Source of the DNA: Metallyticus violacea
Taxonomy: Eukaryota; Arthropoda; Insecta; Mantodea; Metallyticidae
Direction of reading: 5' to 3'
DNA length: 64,000 bases
Assembly (NCBI GenBank): GCA_030762175.1
Contig: CM060831.1
Location: forward strand, 4,293,001 to 4,357,000
Positions 1 to 13,300 of the stretch are shown here, one piece after another. Positions within the stretch are counted from its first letter, which is position 1, and each line of letters starts with the position of its first letter. Position numbers and translations under genes: made by a program. A model generated the notes under the pieces. It did no database searches, had not been told where the DNA came from, and worked only from the letters and a program-made list of their open reading frames with translations.

Positions 1-640
1 AAGAATTTAAGGAGGGCCGTATTTCAATAACAAAGCAGGGCGATCAGGTGCTAAACCTTGCAGTGAAGGACACAGCAGCTTTTACTGTTCGGGAAGATCG
101 ACTAGCAGACAAGTCACAGATTTCCCATGTAGTGTACGATCGCTTACACATGAGGTGAGTCTGTGCCACAGGAGAGCCGAAATTGCTAACCCTATCAGGA
201 GCTTCAGCGGAGAATAGCGAGACATATTGAACTCCATCATTACAGGCGATGAGACCTGGATTCACCAGTACGATCCCGAAAGTGAACAGCGAGCTTAGTC
301 TGGAAATCACCTGGTTCTCCGTCACCAAAGAAGACCAAGATTGTTTGATAGACAGAAAAGGTTACAGTGATTTCGTTCTTCTGCTGTCTTCAAACGCTTA
401 TCAACATGAAGTCCCCCTACAAATGGGGCAGTATTACAAGGTTGTTTTGAGTGTCATGGCCAAAAACGTCCTGAACTGAATCCATCTGTTTGGCGACTTC
501 ACCATGACAATGCACACCCCTACGTTTTCAAGGATGTCGCTCAACATTTGGCCGTAAAATACAATGTCCCACCCCCCATACAATCCGAACCTAGTGCTTT
601 TGTGAAAAAGGCGGAGGTGTTTCTGAAGACGATGTCCAAA
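1..640 (+). pseudogene. mariner transposase relic, 5'-truncated by window edge
   Basis: Read in shifting + frames the stretch gives a degenerate mariner transposase. About 5-170 resembles the DNA-binding half (EDRLADKSQISHVVYDRLHM). At 242-290 is TGDETWIHQYDPESEQ, with the first catalytic Asp in TGDE. At 497-540 is HHDNAHP, around the second catalytic Asp. Stops and frameshifts break it (for example TGA at 477). The C-terminal part decays into a poly-A run at 641-659. Confidence 0.8.
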
Positions 641-1130
641 AAAAAAAAAAAAAAAAAATAACAGGACGTTGGGTCAAGTGCATACAGTGGGGACTGTTTG
701 GAAAAAGATCATACCAACCTTGACCTGCTGTAAGTAACACTTACTCATAAACTAGCCGTAAATTCTATAAGTGTAGTGTCAAAAATGCAAATAGGTGTAT
801 TGAGTTGTTTGAGTAGTTAATTATGCGTCATTTATCTTAATTTTGTCTGTCAGATTATTTTAGATTATATTACAAATTCATAAAGTTGAAGTCTAAAATT
901 CGTAAAAATGAAAATGAAAATATCTAACATAGGAGAGGAATGCAGGAAACACTTAGCAACTTTTTAAGGGTTTGGTACATTTGTCATCTGACAACACTTG
1001 CGAGGAATAGAGTAGTTAATGTTTAGTCATATTATATCATGGCGCACGCTTCCATACCAGACCAAAGCAAACTTCCAGGCTTTATCCAGTTAATATAAAC
1101 AAAGCAAGAGATTTTCAAACATGACTCTTT

Positions 1131-1775
1131 GGTAAGTCTGGTAAATTTGTATTAAATTTTTGTTAAGCAGCACCATTGTTTGTGAGAGTGGTATGTGTTA
1201 CTGTTTTAGCCAAAATTTCAGTCAGATGTGATGTTCAATGTCACACTGCTGTAGGAGTTGGAAAAAATGACAAGTTTCGTGCTATTATTAAATATTTCCA
1301 TTTAAGGTTTGGATGGCAAAATAGAGCAAAGCAGAGTTGGGTAAAGTTCATGGGAACTCAGCACCATCATTGAGGGCAGTTAATTTCTGGATGAGCGAGT
1401 TTAAAAGTGGAGAAGCGCGCTCTGGCCGTCCAGCTGATGTAACCACAAAGGAAATAAATGAAAAATTAATGATATCGTAATGCAAGGCCACTGAGAGAAA
1501 GTACACGAGATAGCTGAGACTGTAGACATTTCAACTGAACGAGTACACAATATCCTGCACAAAAAATTAGAAACGAGAAAGCTGTGTGCTCATTCGGTGC
1601 TACGATTGCGTACTGTTGACCAAAAACGCATGCAGAAGAACACGCCAACACAGTGTCTGGCACTGTTCCACCGCAATCCGCAGGACTTTTGCGCCAGTTC
1701 GTGACTGCGCATGAAACTTGGGCCTACCATTACACTCTGGAGACCAAGCAGCAATAAAAACAAAGCACAAAGGCT
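1131..1775 (+). pseudogene. mariner relic (family with HHYTLETK motif)
   Basis: The 5' region contains a stretch shared with 7178-7310 (atgtgatgttca context), then FRAIIKYFHLRFG (1270-1310), GEARSGRPADVTTKE (about 1410-1450) and AHETWAYHYTLETKQ (1708-1750), where AHET replaces the usual catalytic DET context. It ends before the second and third catalytic aspartates. The same family appears to recur at 48330-49075. Confidence 0.72.
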
Positions 1776-1849
1776 GGTGAGAGAGCACCAAATACTTTGA
1801 GGACTGTTTTGACAGACAGAAAAGAAGTGCAACCAGTAGAGAATTATAG

Positions 1850-1975
1850 ATAAGAATGGACAGCACACTTAAAAGTATAACAGAAGATAGAATATCAAAA
1901 AATATGTTGATATATAACCCGAAAGAAAGAAGATCAAGAAAAAGATGGACAGAAACAAAAATTGTGAGATCGGAA
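1850..1975 (+). pseudogene. C-terminal tail of a non-LTR retrotransposon, fragment
   Basis: One frame reads SITEDRISKNMLIYNP then KERRSRKRW. The arrangement 'ED RI.K..L.Y.P..RRS..RW' is the usual tail of the reverse-transcriptase polyprotein in several insect LINE clades. Only this tail is present, so the clade cannot be assigned. Confidence 0.4.
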
Positions 1976-2183
1976 TAGGCAGGATCTAATCCGTGATGGA
2001 AGAAGAACCATGACCATGGCAAAATAGCCTTCTAAGGATCAATTTCAATAATAACAGACGAGGAAGATTTGTGGTTCCGAGTTAGAAGCAGAACACGTTA
2101 GCTCAGTTTGTTAACATGGAAAGGTGAACACCAAGAAGCTGTGCCCTGAAATTTTCCAGTCCACACTTTCATCTTCTAAGCGT

Positions 2184-2250
<67 letters not shown>
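2184..2250 (+). repeat. (TTA)n microsatellite
   Basis: About 22 perfect TTA/ATT units. A similar run occurs at 4310-4353, and a short one at 30196-30218 lies inside a mariner copy. Confidence 0.97.
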
Positions 2251-2251
<1 letters not shown>

Positions 2252-2453
2252 AGTTTTTCTGGTGGTAGAATAGCCGAATAGTGTCCACACTTCAAAGGCA
2301 TCAGTCAAATGTGCCGAGTGCATACAAACGTTGGAATACCTCATTGATAGGAAGAAAAGTTATCATAGAGTGGGAGAGACTTTGTAGAGATAGACTGAAA
2401 CATCTGAAATGTACTAAGCATTTGTACATATATAATGGGCGTTTTTGATGCAG

Positions 2454-2770
2454 GTGTCGCAACCAGGACCGCGAGGACAGTATAGTGGTCCTGATGGGCA
2501 TCGTTCTGCTGACGGTGCCCTTCCTGCCGGCCAGTAATCTCCTCGCCTATGTGGGGTTTGTGGTGGCGGAGAGAGTACTGTACCTGCCGTCTATGGGGTT
2601 CTGCCTCCTAGTGGGTCATGGGCTCAATAGACTTCGTCCGCGGAAGCCCTTCCTGTTGTTGGCTCTCGTCGTGCTCGCCTTCCTAGCCTTCAAGACCCTG
2701 GTCAGAAACAGGGACTGGCGCAGCGAAGAGACACTCTATCGTTCGGGAATCCCCGTCAACCCGCCCAAAG
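2454..2770 (+). CDS. TMTC2: TMTC2 exon 1 of window: last membrane segments
   Basis: The acceptor is tttttgatgcag (ends 2453) and the donor is AAAG|gtgagt (2771). The exon starts with the third base of a codon and ends with the first base of the next. It encodes residues 1-105: a hydrophobic stretch (SIVVLMGIVLLTVPF), the family signature through AERVLYLPSMGFC, a basic loop (NRLRPRK), a second hydrophobic segment (PFLLLALVVLAFLAF) and the RNRDWRSEETLYRSG linker that precedes the TPRs. The open frame runs on into the intron to a stop at 2889, but that extension has no TPR character. Confidence 0.92.
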
Positions 2771-4307
2771 GTGAGTCATATTTTAGTAGAGTTAAAGGAG
2801 ATTCGTTTCAGTTCTCTGGGTGTTCAAAAGCAGTTACTGCAATACGCATCTTAAAAGGAACATTCTGTTATAATTTAAAAGTGAGATAACACAGCGATAA
2901 AGCGAAACAGCCTATAAGAACACTCAGAATACTTTGGCAAGAGCAGGGGTGTCTACGCCTTGATACAGAGCATAAACAAATAGAGTCCTGATTTGAAAAA
3001 TACTTATAAGACTTGAAGCTTTTCCGGTGTACGTTATTATAAATAAGTTCTCAAGAGAGCACCCTGGTAAGTAGCGGTAATTCTACCAAGCTTTCGATGA
3101 CTGTCTCTGTCATCTTCTTCAGAGGTCTGCTGCTGAAGTACCCTGGGGACTGACTGTGTGTATATATATACTTCTAGTCGGTGCTGCATGGAAGCCGGCT
3201 TTAGCCAATCTGGCGGCGCCTTCCATTGGCTCGCGTCACGCAACAGCGACTAGACGTATATATACAGACACAGTCAGCCCCCACGGTCCTTCAGTAGCAG
3301 ATCCCTGAAGAAGAAGGCAGAGACAGCCATCGAAAGCTTGGTAGATTCACCGCGTCTTACCCGAGAACTCATTTATAATAATTTTTAATTATTAACCTAA
3401 TCTCCCTGTACATTGAAACACTTGTACCATCATTTCACAAGCCCCTGTGAGCCAGCAGGATTGCTATCGGAACCAGGCGGTGACTTTCTTTTTTACAGCT
3501 TCATCATCGGGAAAATGTTCATCCGAAAGGTTACATTTAAGAAGGCAGAACTAATGGAAGTCCCTTGGAGCAAGATTGGGGCTGTAAGGAAGATGATTGA
3601 GAACTTTACGCTTGAAATTTCACAGCGTCTCGTTTGTCTTGTTGGCAGTATGAGGACGCGCATGGTTATGGATGAGCAGCATGCTTTTGGTGAGGAGTAT
3701 TGAACGCTTCCGACATTTCCTGAGGACGTTATAGTAGGAGCCGGTATTTACAGGCTGGAATGTGGGGAGCATCACTTTCCCGGCGGGTGGTGTCACTTTA
3801 AACTTTTCTCGCAGACGACGCAGGATGTTTCCACTGCATTGATGCTTGTTTTGTCTCGGGCTGGTAATAGTGAGCTCAAGACTCACCATCTGCGACAATT
3901 CGGGCTACCATATCGTGGTAGTGATTGAGATGTTGTAATGCCAGACCCATTCTTTGCATTTTGTGTTGTGGGGTCAACAGACTTAGTGAAATCCTAACCT
4001 GTCATGTATTATGGGATGGGTCATGAGTGTGAACAACCAACAACAGCGGGTATAGTATCTATAGTTACCCCTGTGTCTGCTCGGATTAAGTCTTCAACTT
4101 GTTGCAGATTCAATATCTGTATTATCTCGTTAGCCGGTCATCTTCGATACATTTTTTACCCTAGATGGGAAATGTGGCGTAATGGAGAATGGTTGGTCCC
4201 CTTCACAAAATGACTCCTATTCATTGTAGCATGTCTTCGACCGCGGGAAATAACAAATTTGATAGGCTGACAGGACATCGAAGGAGATGAGGCATTAAAA
4301 TTTGCCT

Positions 4308-4354
<47 letters not shown>

Positions 4355-7300
4355 GATAGGCGGTGGTGTGAAGACGTCTAGTATTCTTCGAGGCAAAGAT
4401 TTCCACTCTACTCACTTCAATTCTTCGTTTTCTCTCAAACTCGATACTTAAAACACAGTCCACTTAATAGAACCTGTGACATGTGCTATATAAATGTTTT
4501 ATTGGTTTTAATTTTGTAAAGAATCGCTTGGCTGAGGGAAGGTATAGGTAGAAAGAGAAATAAAATGAAAGCAATGTAAACGTCCGGTATACTTTACGCT
4601 AAAGCGTAAATTTCGATTAGCAAGAGGTGTGCCAACTCTCGAACAGACGCATTGTTTTTTAAACGGGTTTAAATGGAATTTTGAAACACTGTAACTGAAA
4701 TGAGAAATCGTCTGTTTAGTCTTCAACATACTGTATTGATGAATGTTGTGCTTTACTATGCAATTCTTCGTCTTTTGCATTAGACAGAAACAAATCACTA
4801 AACCCTTTCATACACTTGAACCTAATTTTGATTCGAGCGCCAGTCTTTGGTTTGGATCTTTCCAGAGGCTACCGGAAAATCAGAGAATAGTTCGCGAAGT
4901 TGACGTAGGCTTGGTCCTGTATGCATTCAAGATGATGAGCGATCAGGGCGACACAATACAACTGCGACTGACGTCATAATGTCGTACTCAATGATCGTAT
5001 GCGAGTTGGCTGACACTGCAAAGACCTCGATAGGATGTGTCCATTACATTTTACACGAAGTTTTGGGTTTGAGCAAACTTTCCGCTCAATGGGTGCCGCG
5101 TTTGCTAACGTGGACTAAAATCACACATGAATAAGCATTTCGCAACAGTGTTTAGATTTGTTTAAACGCGATTCCAATCAGTTTGTCTGACGTTTCATAA
5201 CAGTAGATGAAACATGGATTCATCACTTCACGCCAGAGACGAAGGGGCAATCCAAACAGTGGGTGGCAACAGGTGAAAGTGCACCAAAGAAAGAAAAAAC
5301 GGTTTCATCTGAAGAAAAAGTCGTGGCTACGGCTTTCTGGGATTCTCATGGTGCTCGTAGACTACCTCCAAAAGGGCAGAACCATCACCGGGGTGTATTA
5401 CACTTTACTACTGGATCAACTGAAGGATGCTATTCAGGCTACACGCCCACACCTCTCTCTTTCATCACGATAATGCAACTTCACACATATCTGAGATTGT
5501 TGCTACAAAACAGCATGACCTTCGCTTTCACATCCGCCACATTCGTCGGATTTGGCTCTCGGCGACTACTTTTTGTTGCCAAACCTGAAGAAATGATTGG
5601 ATGAAAGAAGATTCACATCAAATGATAAACTTGAAGCTGAGACAAATCTTATTATACTGAGGGTATTAAAAAATTGGAAAGTCGTTGGACTAAATGCATT
5701 GACAAGGTAACTACGTTGAAAAATAATTATATATCTTAAATCTTGTATTTTCTCGGTCAGGCCTAGAACTTATAGAATGCCCCTCGTATATCGACTAACG
5801 CAATGTGCTTACAAAAAGTACTCTAAAGTAACGCAACCGAATAGAGAAAGAAAGAAAAAATATTATGGGAGACTCTTTAGAATGACAAATGACAAGTTTA
5901 ATATTGTTGTTAGTGAGTATAAACCCCAAAACTTTCCTGTTGACACTCCTATCTGTCAAAACTTTAAAGAATATACCTTTTATCAACACTAATATAACCA
6001 TTTTATTTTCACCAACATCAATAACTTAACAATTCAAATAATGTTTTAATTACTTTCCAGCTTACGGGAATCTGGGAAACATACTCAGCATGAAGGGCGA
6101 AATGGATGAAGCCGAGAGGTGCTACAGAAAGGCCTTACAGTACCGCCCCAATATGGCCGACGTGCATTACAATCTGTAAGTTGAAAGCATATCCTCAATA
6201 TGCGGTCTACAAAATTTCTTTACGATTTTAATATACTGTGTATATTATCTTTCCGCTCTATTATTATACATGAGGGCTGTTCTCAAACAGTCCGCATTGA
6301 ATGTCAGTAATGTAAATTTGCAAACAATATTATTTTTTTGCATTTGGAACAAATAGTTAAAATATTATTTGCAATTTTAAAAGTACGAATAGCTTAACAA
6401 ACGCAGCTGAAAGATTTTATTGTTTAGTACAGAAAGCAGGAATTCTTTGAAATGCGAGGGTCACTGCGAAAGTTTTGCGACACATCAAACTGGGAGTGGA
6501 TAAACTCACTCTGATTTGTTTTATCTTTTCAAAGTACTCTCCACTCTATACACTTTTGCATCCTCAAAAACCTGCTGCAAGAGCTCAAGGCTTTGGGTCT
6601 CGTTAAAACCACTCTTGAAATCATAGCGCGAAGATGCTCTCTCTCTTTTGCTCCATCGTAACGACCGGCTGCCTGTGCACGAGATGGGTTTTTTACCCTC
6701 ACAATCTGGAATGTGGGAGAGAGGAGGGTGTCTACCTGATACTGTTTTACTCATAAGGGTTGGGGCTACCACATGCCACCTTCGTTTTTCTTCATGTCAA
6801 AACTTTCGCAGTGATCTCGTAGAAGGCTATATAAACTCGCACTGATAGAATTGACTTTCCCTATTTCTGATTATTCACGGAATATATATATATTACATAC
6901 ATCATACATCATAAGAAGTCTTCGCATACCCCCAAAGGAACGCTTATTATTCTTAAGTTGAATACCAATGCTCCAGTGGGCACGACTTTTTGAGGTGTTC
7001 GTTTATTAAGGTTTTGTAATGTTATGGGTCGTTTGGCGTGTTGCAGAGGTGTATTACTGCAAAGTCAAGAGCGGCTCGAGGAGGCCATGTATCGCTACCG
7101 GGTTGCTATCCAGTGCAGGCCTAGGCTGGCAGGTAAGAGATAGCTTTACTTTCCTGCATGCCACACAATGTACGGTGTTGTTTGATAAGTCTGATGTATT
7201 TTCATGAAATAGCGGGAAATTTTGTTAAGCGGCACCGTTGTTGCCAATCGTGTGATGGCTTTAGACTTATTTTCAGTCAAATGTGATGTTCAGTTACTTG

Positions 7301-10300
7301 TTGACAGTTATCGAAAATTATCTGTCACACGTGGCGTAGAAAGTGTAAAAAATATTGTGACTTTAAATTATGGCTGTAAAAATTAACGATCAGCTTTATT
7401 GAACAGTCCTTGTGTTTTCTTTATATATTCTTATGGTAACTATTATTTATCAATGTTTCAAGAGTCTCTGTTGAAAATTTTAACTGCAAGATGCAATTTG
7501 ATTTTTGCCTGTACACAGGGCTTTATAAATAGCCATGTAACAGGCCTTTAAAACGAAAGCGTGTCAAAATAGCTTTGTTATACGAATCTAAAAGGAATTA
7601 ACTTATTTTATCTGAAAAAACAAAACAAAACTGCTGTTTTGACACTTGCCACTGGTCAGTTCCCTTACGTTGGTAATACATCTGCCATCTAAGGGTCATT
7701 CAAAATGCTTTATTTCCACAATTTGGGATTTGCAAACTTGTAGCATAATTTTTTTTCCCTTGATGGAGTCAGGTAGGCTTCAGTTGCATCTGTATGTAAA
7801 GCAAGCAGGCTACGAGAGTTTTGCTCAGATCGATAGGACGCGTGGGTATTCAAACCCAGGCGAGCGAACATGTGTTGCATGTGAGCCGCTTTTTATCGCG
7901 CTCCCATCAGTCTACCGACCCTTCCTTGGTAAGTTTTGCAGTTTCATATCACCTCCCACAAACTCATATCATTCCCTTAATGACAGTCGCAACACAGACA
8001 ATTAAATATGCAGCCTCTGCTGCCATTAAGCAGCTGTGAGCTTGCTCATTAACTGGACGAACTATTCTAACTCAGCACCGTATAAGGCAAGTTTAGAAAT
8101 AATGAAAAAACATGGGATGGTGAACAGAACAGAAATCAAACACCGGACTGTTTTGACCATTCCACAAGGTCACCTTGGTGTAGTTACTCAGATGTCGATT
8201 TGAAAGAATAAGCGTACAATATGCGGGCAGTTATCACTTGACAAAAAGTAGTGTCAATGCTTCTTATATTTCTAGTATTGTAGGAAGAAGGCAAATGTAC
8301 AACATTCTTTTAAATTACTGACATAAACGGTGATTATGAAAGTACTTAAATGTCAATTGGAAAAATATACATTACGCTATAAATACGGATGTCTAATATA
8401 TAAGAAACACAATTAAAACCTGCTATTTTCAGTTTACTATTGCTCCAACAAAATTCGTTATAGCACTATCCGATAATTTTTTTTTTTTTTTTAGTCATGA
8501 TTTCTCGTATAAAATGTTAAATCTCCAATATTTTGTTCGCTTAACGCGTAATGTACGCGTGGTACTAGTTTCATTATTGTCACTTCGGGTTCCCGGCTAT
8601 GGGAGGTGTGCAAGTTGAGACATGTTCAGCTCAGCTTGCAGCAAAATGGAAGTGACACGTGACGAACGATAAACTGTTCAGAAATTCTGCTCTCGTCTCA
8701 ACAGATCTTCAGCTGAGGGTTATGGAGTGCTTATTTTTCTCTTTAGCACAGCTCGAAGAAGTTAAAATGTTTAAAGAGGTGAGGCAATTCATTTCAAAGG
8801 AAAGTGAACCTGACACTCTAGTTTGTCCTCTAATGGAGTAAAACATTTACATCGCTGCTGTCTTTGCGAGAGAAAATTGTTGATAACTGAAAAGTTGCAC
8901 ATGAGAAGTGTTTGTGAACGGTGGGTTCCAATGTATGCAGTTGTTACAGGAAGATGCGGAGTTTCTTTCAAAGATAAACTGCTCACAAACTTGACTGAGA
9001 TCCTGAGAGCAAATAGCGAAGCTCTGTGTGGTTACCAACACCAAAGTAAGCAAAAGCGATTGCTTCTGATGAGAAAGTTGTGGTGATTTCATTTTTTGCT
9101 AATCAAGAATGGTTTACCAGCACGTCATACATGAAACTGTAACTGAGGAGATTACAGAACTGTCTTGAAAAGTCTGCAAGGCTCATTTCAGTGTTACAAG
9201 ATTGGTGCTGCCTTACGATAGTGTACGGTCGCATATTGCATGTATTATGTGACTTTTTACGTTTCGCCAAATTGATGAGGCACCTTCGTGGGAGGCATTT
9301 TCCATCATCAGAAGCAGAGGTGAAGGTTGCGAAGAATTTGTCAAAAATGGTTTCCAGCACTGGTGTATTGAGAAAGATGATCAAAATTATGGATAAGTAA
9401 CGATATGTTGTAAAATTGTTTTTGATACTTCTTTATTGAATAGCCTACGCAAGTTAATTTTCACTCCATTTGATTTTGAATTTATTCTCCATAAACAGTT
9501 AACAATTTATAGTTCACTACCCACTGTACCTTGGTCAGTGATTATTCGTTGGCATTTTCTGAAGACTCAGGTTCGTTTACATTCAATATTCATAAACATT
9601 TACAAACAAAACACTGTTACGTACCATTTTATAGTAAACATTTAATAAACTAACATACTTAGTGTACATTATAATATTAATAAATCTATACAACACAAAC
9701 CTCTGGTTACCTGCATATGAAAATCTCAACTTGTTAGCACTAGTTTATCAATCATACCCCATTTCTTCTTAACCTTCCTAATCCATTTCTCCCTTCTTTT
9801 CTTAAGCGTTCTTCTATCATTTTATTTTTCTTTATCTCCATATCAGTCAATATTTTATTTTGCTTCCCATATGCTCTCCCTCCATCTCTCTATCCCTTCA
9901 CACTCTAATAAAGAACGGGATTTTTTTTCTTTCCAATAACTGGACAGTGTTAATTACTCTTTAAGATTCGTTCCATAATAACATCCCCAAACACTTAACT
10001 TAGAGCCTTGTTGAAAACCTACCCTTTGTTCCACCCTTTTCAAAATTCGCAAAGAACATACACTCTCCTCTTTTGTTTCGTAGGTACTTGTTTACTAGTT
10101 TGAATTATCATTACGTTATTAACAGCCTTTCTATGTATCCTGAATCCTGCCTGAAATTCACATAACTTGCCTTCTACTTCAAACCTGTAATCTAAGAGGC
10201 AATGTGTTTGTGTAAATTTTACCTAAAATTGATAATCAAACTAATTCCTCTATAATTCCCCAGATTATTCAAATCACATTCTCCTTTATACTTTGCTACA

Positions 10301-13300
10301 TTTTTCAGGCACTAATTTGCTACTTTTAACTTTATTAAACACTTTTGTTAATATGCTCCAACATCACTTAACTTGTAGAATATTTTCCAATATTTTCCCC
10401 GTAATCCCATCAATACCAGCTGCCTTATTCTTCTTCTTCAAAAATTTAATTTGATATTCATTCTTATTACCTGTAATCTCCTTATCAAAACGTTCAATTC
10501 TTTCTACTGTTTTATTAAACATCACCACTCCACTTTTAACATTCCTTACACAACAAAATACTTTCTCCAATTCAGTTGGTGTAATTTCATTATCTATTTT
10601 ATTTTTCTTATAAACACTCTTCATATTAGCCCATATATCTTTATTATTTTTATCTCGTATTTCCTTTTGTAATCTTATCATTCATTTTTGTTGCCATTCT
10701 TACTTCTTGCTCTCGGGTATATATTTATTTCCCTCATTTCTTTTATAACAAATACTGTCTATCCCTAACATATTCTTTCCTTCCCCTCTAAATAATTCTT
10801 TTCTAGCCTCTAAGCATCTTCATCAAACATATTTTCCTCTATCTTCTTCGCACCAGCTCTTTGCACAATCAATTCCATTCCCTTAATTGCTCCGTCTACA
10901 TTTCCTATCCTCAGAGCTTCATCTACTCCATATTTATCTATTGAGCCAGTAAATCTCACTTAGCTCATCCCTCCACTTATAAATGTTAGCACCTCTAATG
11001 TCTCATTACTTCCTCCTAGATTTAAGTTCATTAGCAAAGAAAAATGACAACTACTTCATCAATCACTCTAAAATCACTAAGTTTTTCATCCACCCCTTCA
11101 CTACACAACAAGTAATAACAACGACCTTCGTAAATGTAAATTCCCTACCCAAGTCTGCACCCCTAACACCATTACACATTGACAAATTCATATCTTCACA
11201 AAAGTTAATTTATTTAACATCTTCCCTATTACATATTTTATCACAAAATCTTCTTTCTTCCAATTGTAATCACAGATGTTACTTTATTTTATCTCAACCA
11301 AGCATTGAAATCCCCCATTATAACAAACTCCACATTTCTTATATCATCTATCCCTTCCGCAATTAACTTAATATAAAATTGAGGTGGCATAAAAGTGTTG
11401 TATACCACACCCAACCTAATATTTATGTCTACTCCTTTTGCTTTGTTTATTTTTACCCACATCACTGGATTATCTTCCTTCATCAATACCTCACATACCT
11501 TACTTTGATATTTTTCCTCACAAAAACATTGGAAACTTTACGCATATTATTTTCACTCCATTTAGAGAATCAACTTCCCTTTTTTCTCCCCAAATTTAGT
11601 TAAAGTGCCTGTAAAAAATCTATTTATTTAAAGGCTCGCACATATCTTTAGTGATTATGGTTTTTCGATTTTTACGTAGAGAATATCAAACAATTTACTT
11701 AATTTTGATATTGAGTTCTGACATTAGCTGCTTTGCGGGTAACTCATCTTTTTCAACTAACTTTTATTTACTCGATTACCTTTAACATGAGCCGAAATGT
11801 TACATTTTCCACGACATATAAGAGATCACAGATCACAGTAGCAAAAAAGGAAAACGTTGTTCGGTTTTTCATTGAATATTCATTTACGTTTCGGTATGTT
11901 CAAGATTCGCCCACACTTTAAACAAATAACACATTCACTCAATCAGTAAACTGAACTTACAAACTTGGAAAGCAAATATGTACCAAATCATTTCTCATCA
12001 GAGCTCATGCCGGGGAGGTACCTTAAGGCCTGGAAAGTTTCCTTCCTTTAAAAAAAATCCTTTCCCAATATATCATTTTATCTGTGGTGCCTCAGTAGTA
12101 AAAAAACGGACCGTTAAACACTGTTAAAAAATCAAGGCTCATTCTTTTCTTTTTGACTTGGTTTATTTACGGACGCTCTTTAACATCTCAGGTCATCAGC
12201 GTCCCATTCAACTCAGGGCATGAAACGGCCGACAAATTTTGCACAGAGGCCTCTTTTTTCAGGCTTGAGGTTCTTTTTCGTGCCGTAAATGTACGAAACG
12301 GGACCCACGGCTTTACTTCTCTTCCTGTTCTTCTCATACTTTTTTTTTACGCCCGAAAAAATCCATGGGCCCTGGCCGGGATTGAACCCGCGATCTTGGA
12401 TTTAGAAGGCAAGCATGGTTACCACTATACCACACCAGGATCAACACATTCTTTTCTAATAACAATACGTATAGAAAGCAGGACAAACACATATATTTCT
12501 TTCTTGTGGAAAAGATTTAAGACAACTTTGCATATACAGTGCCTGCCGTGTTCATATATTCAGGCTTAACATAATGGGCGATTTTTCCTTAGCAGGACAG
12601 CTCCACGCTTAACGGCCGATCGGTTGGTTCAAGCGGGTACTGCGGTAAACTGGAGTCAGAATAACTAGCACTTAAACACTTAAAACATACATTTACGCAT
12701 CATTATCAAGCAAAACTATACTGAAACAGTCTCCCTTCATTTTCCATACATTTCTGACATTGACTTGTGAGATTACCCTCTGCAGTTCCATATGAGAAAT
12801 AGAAGACATTTCTTCCGAATGTTGTTTTTCAATTCATTTAAAGCCATTTTCTTGTACACTTTTTCCTGTAATGCCTCCCAGAGATAAAAATCGCAGGTCG
12901 ATAAATTGTGGGGCTGATGTTTATGACTCTACCGTCGAATATTTCATGAAGTGCATGCAAGGAGACATGGGTTGTTTGTGCCGTCACAGAGTCCTGTTCG
13001 AAAGTCGCGAAACGTCGTCGTTCCCTCAAATGGAGAAAGGGTTCTGCACATACATACGCCATTAATTGCTTCTTTAAAAAAGTAAGGTCTATTATTCTTT
13101 CGCCGATAATGGTACACCATACTCCCATCTTTTAATCACGCAGGGGTTCCTCGTGAAGCAGGTTAGGTTTTCTTAACTCCAGTATCGGTTTTTTGTGAAT
13201 CCATCATACCCACTTAAGTGGAACCAGATCCGCATAAAGAAAATTAGATAATAATTAATTTCTCCGTCATGTACACTGTTCAAAATCCATTCACAAAATC

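Noticed and set aside
2111..2344. Minus-strand open frame with a long Asn run
   Set aside because: The Asn run is only the translated (TTA)n microsatellite.
2771..2889. Reading exon 1 through to the stop at 2889 as an alternative C-terminus
   Set aside because: The GT donor is strong, the extension has no TPR content, and seven further in-phase exons complete the protein.
7840..7900. Box B-like sequence (gggtttgaataccc in reverse)
   Set aside because: No matching box A, SINE body or target duplication was found, so it may be chance or an old fragment.
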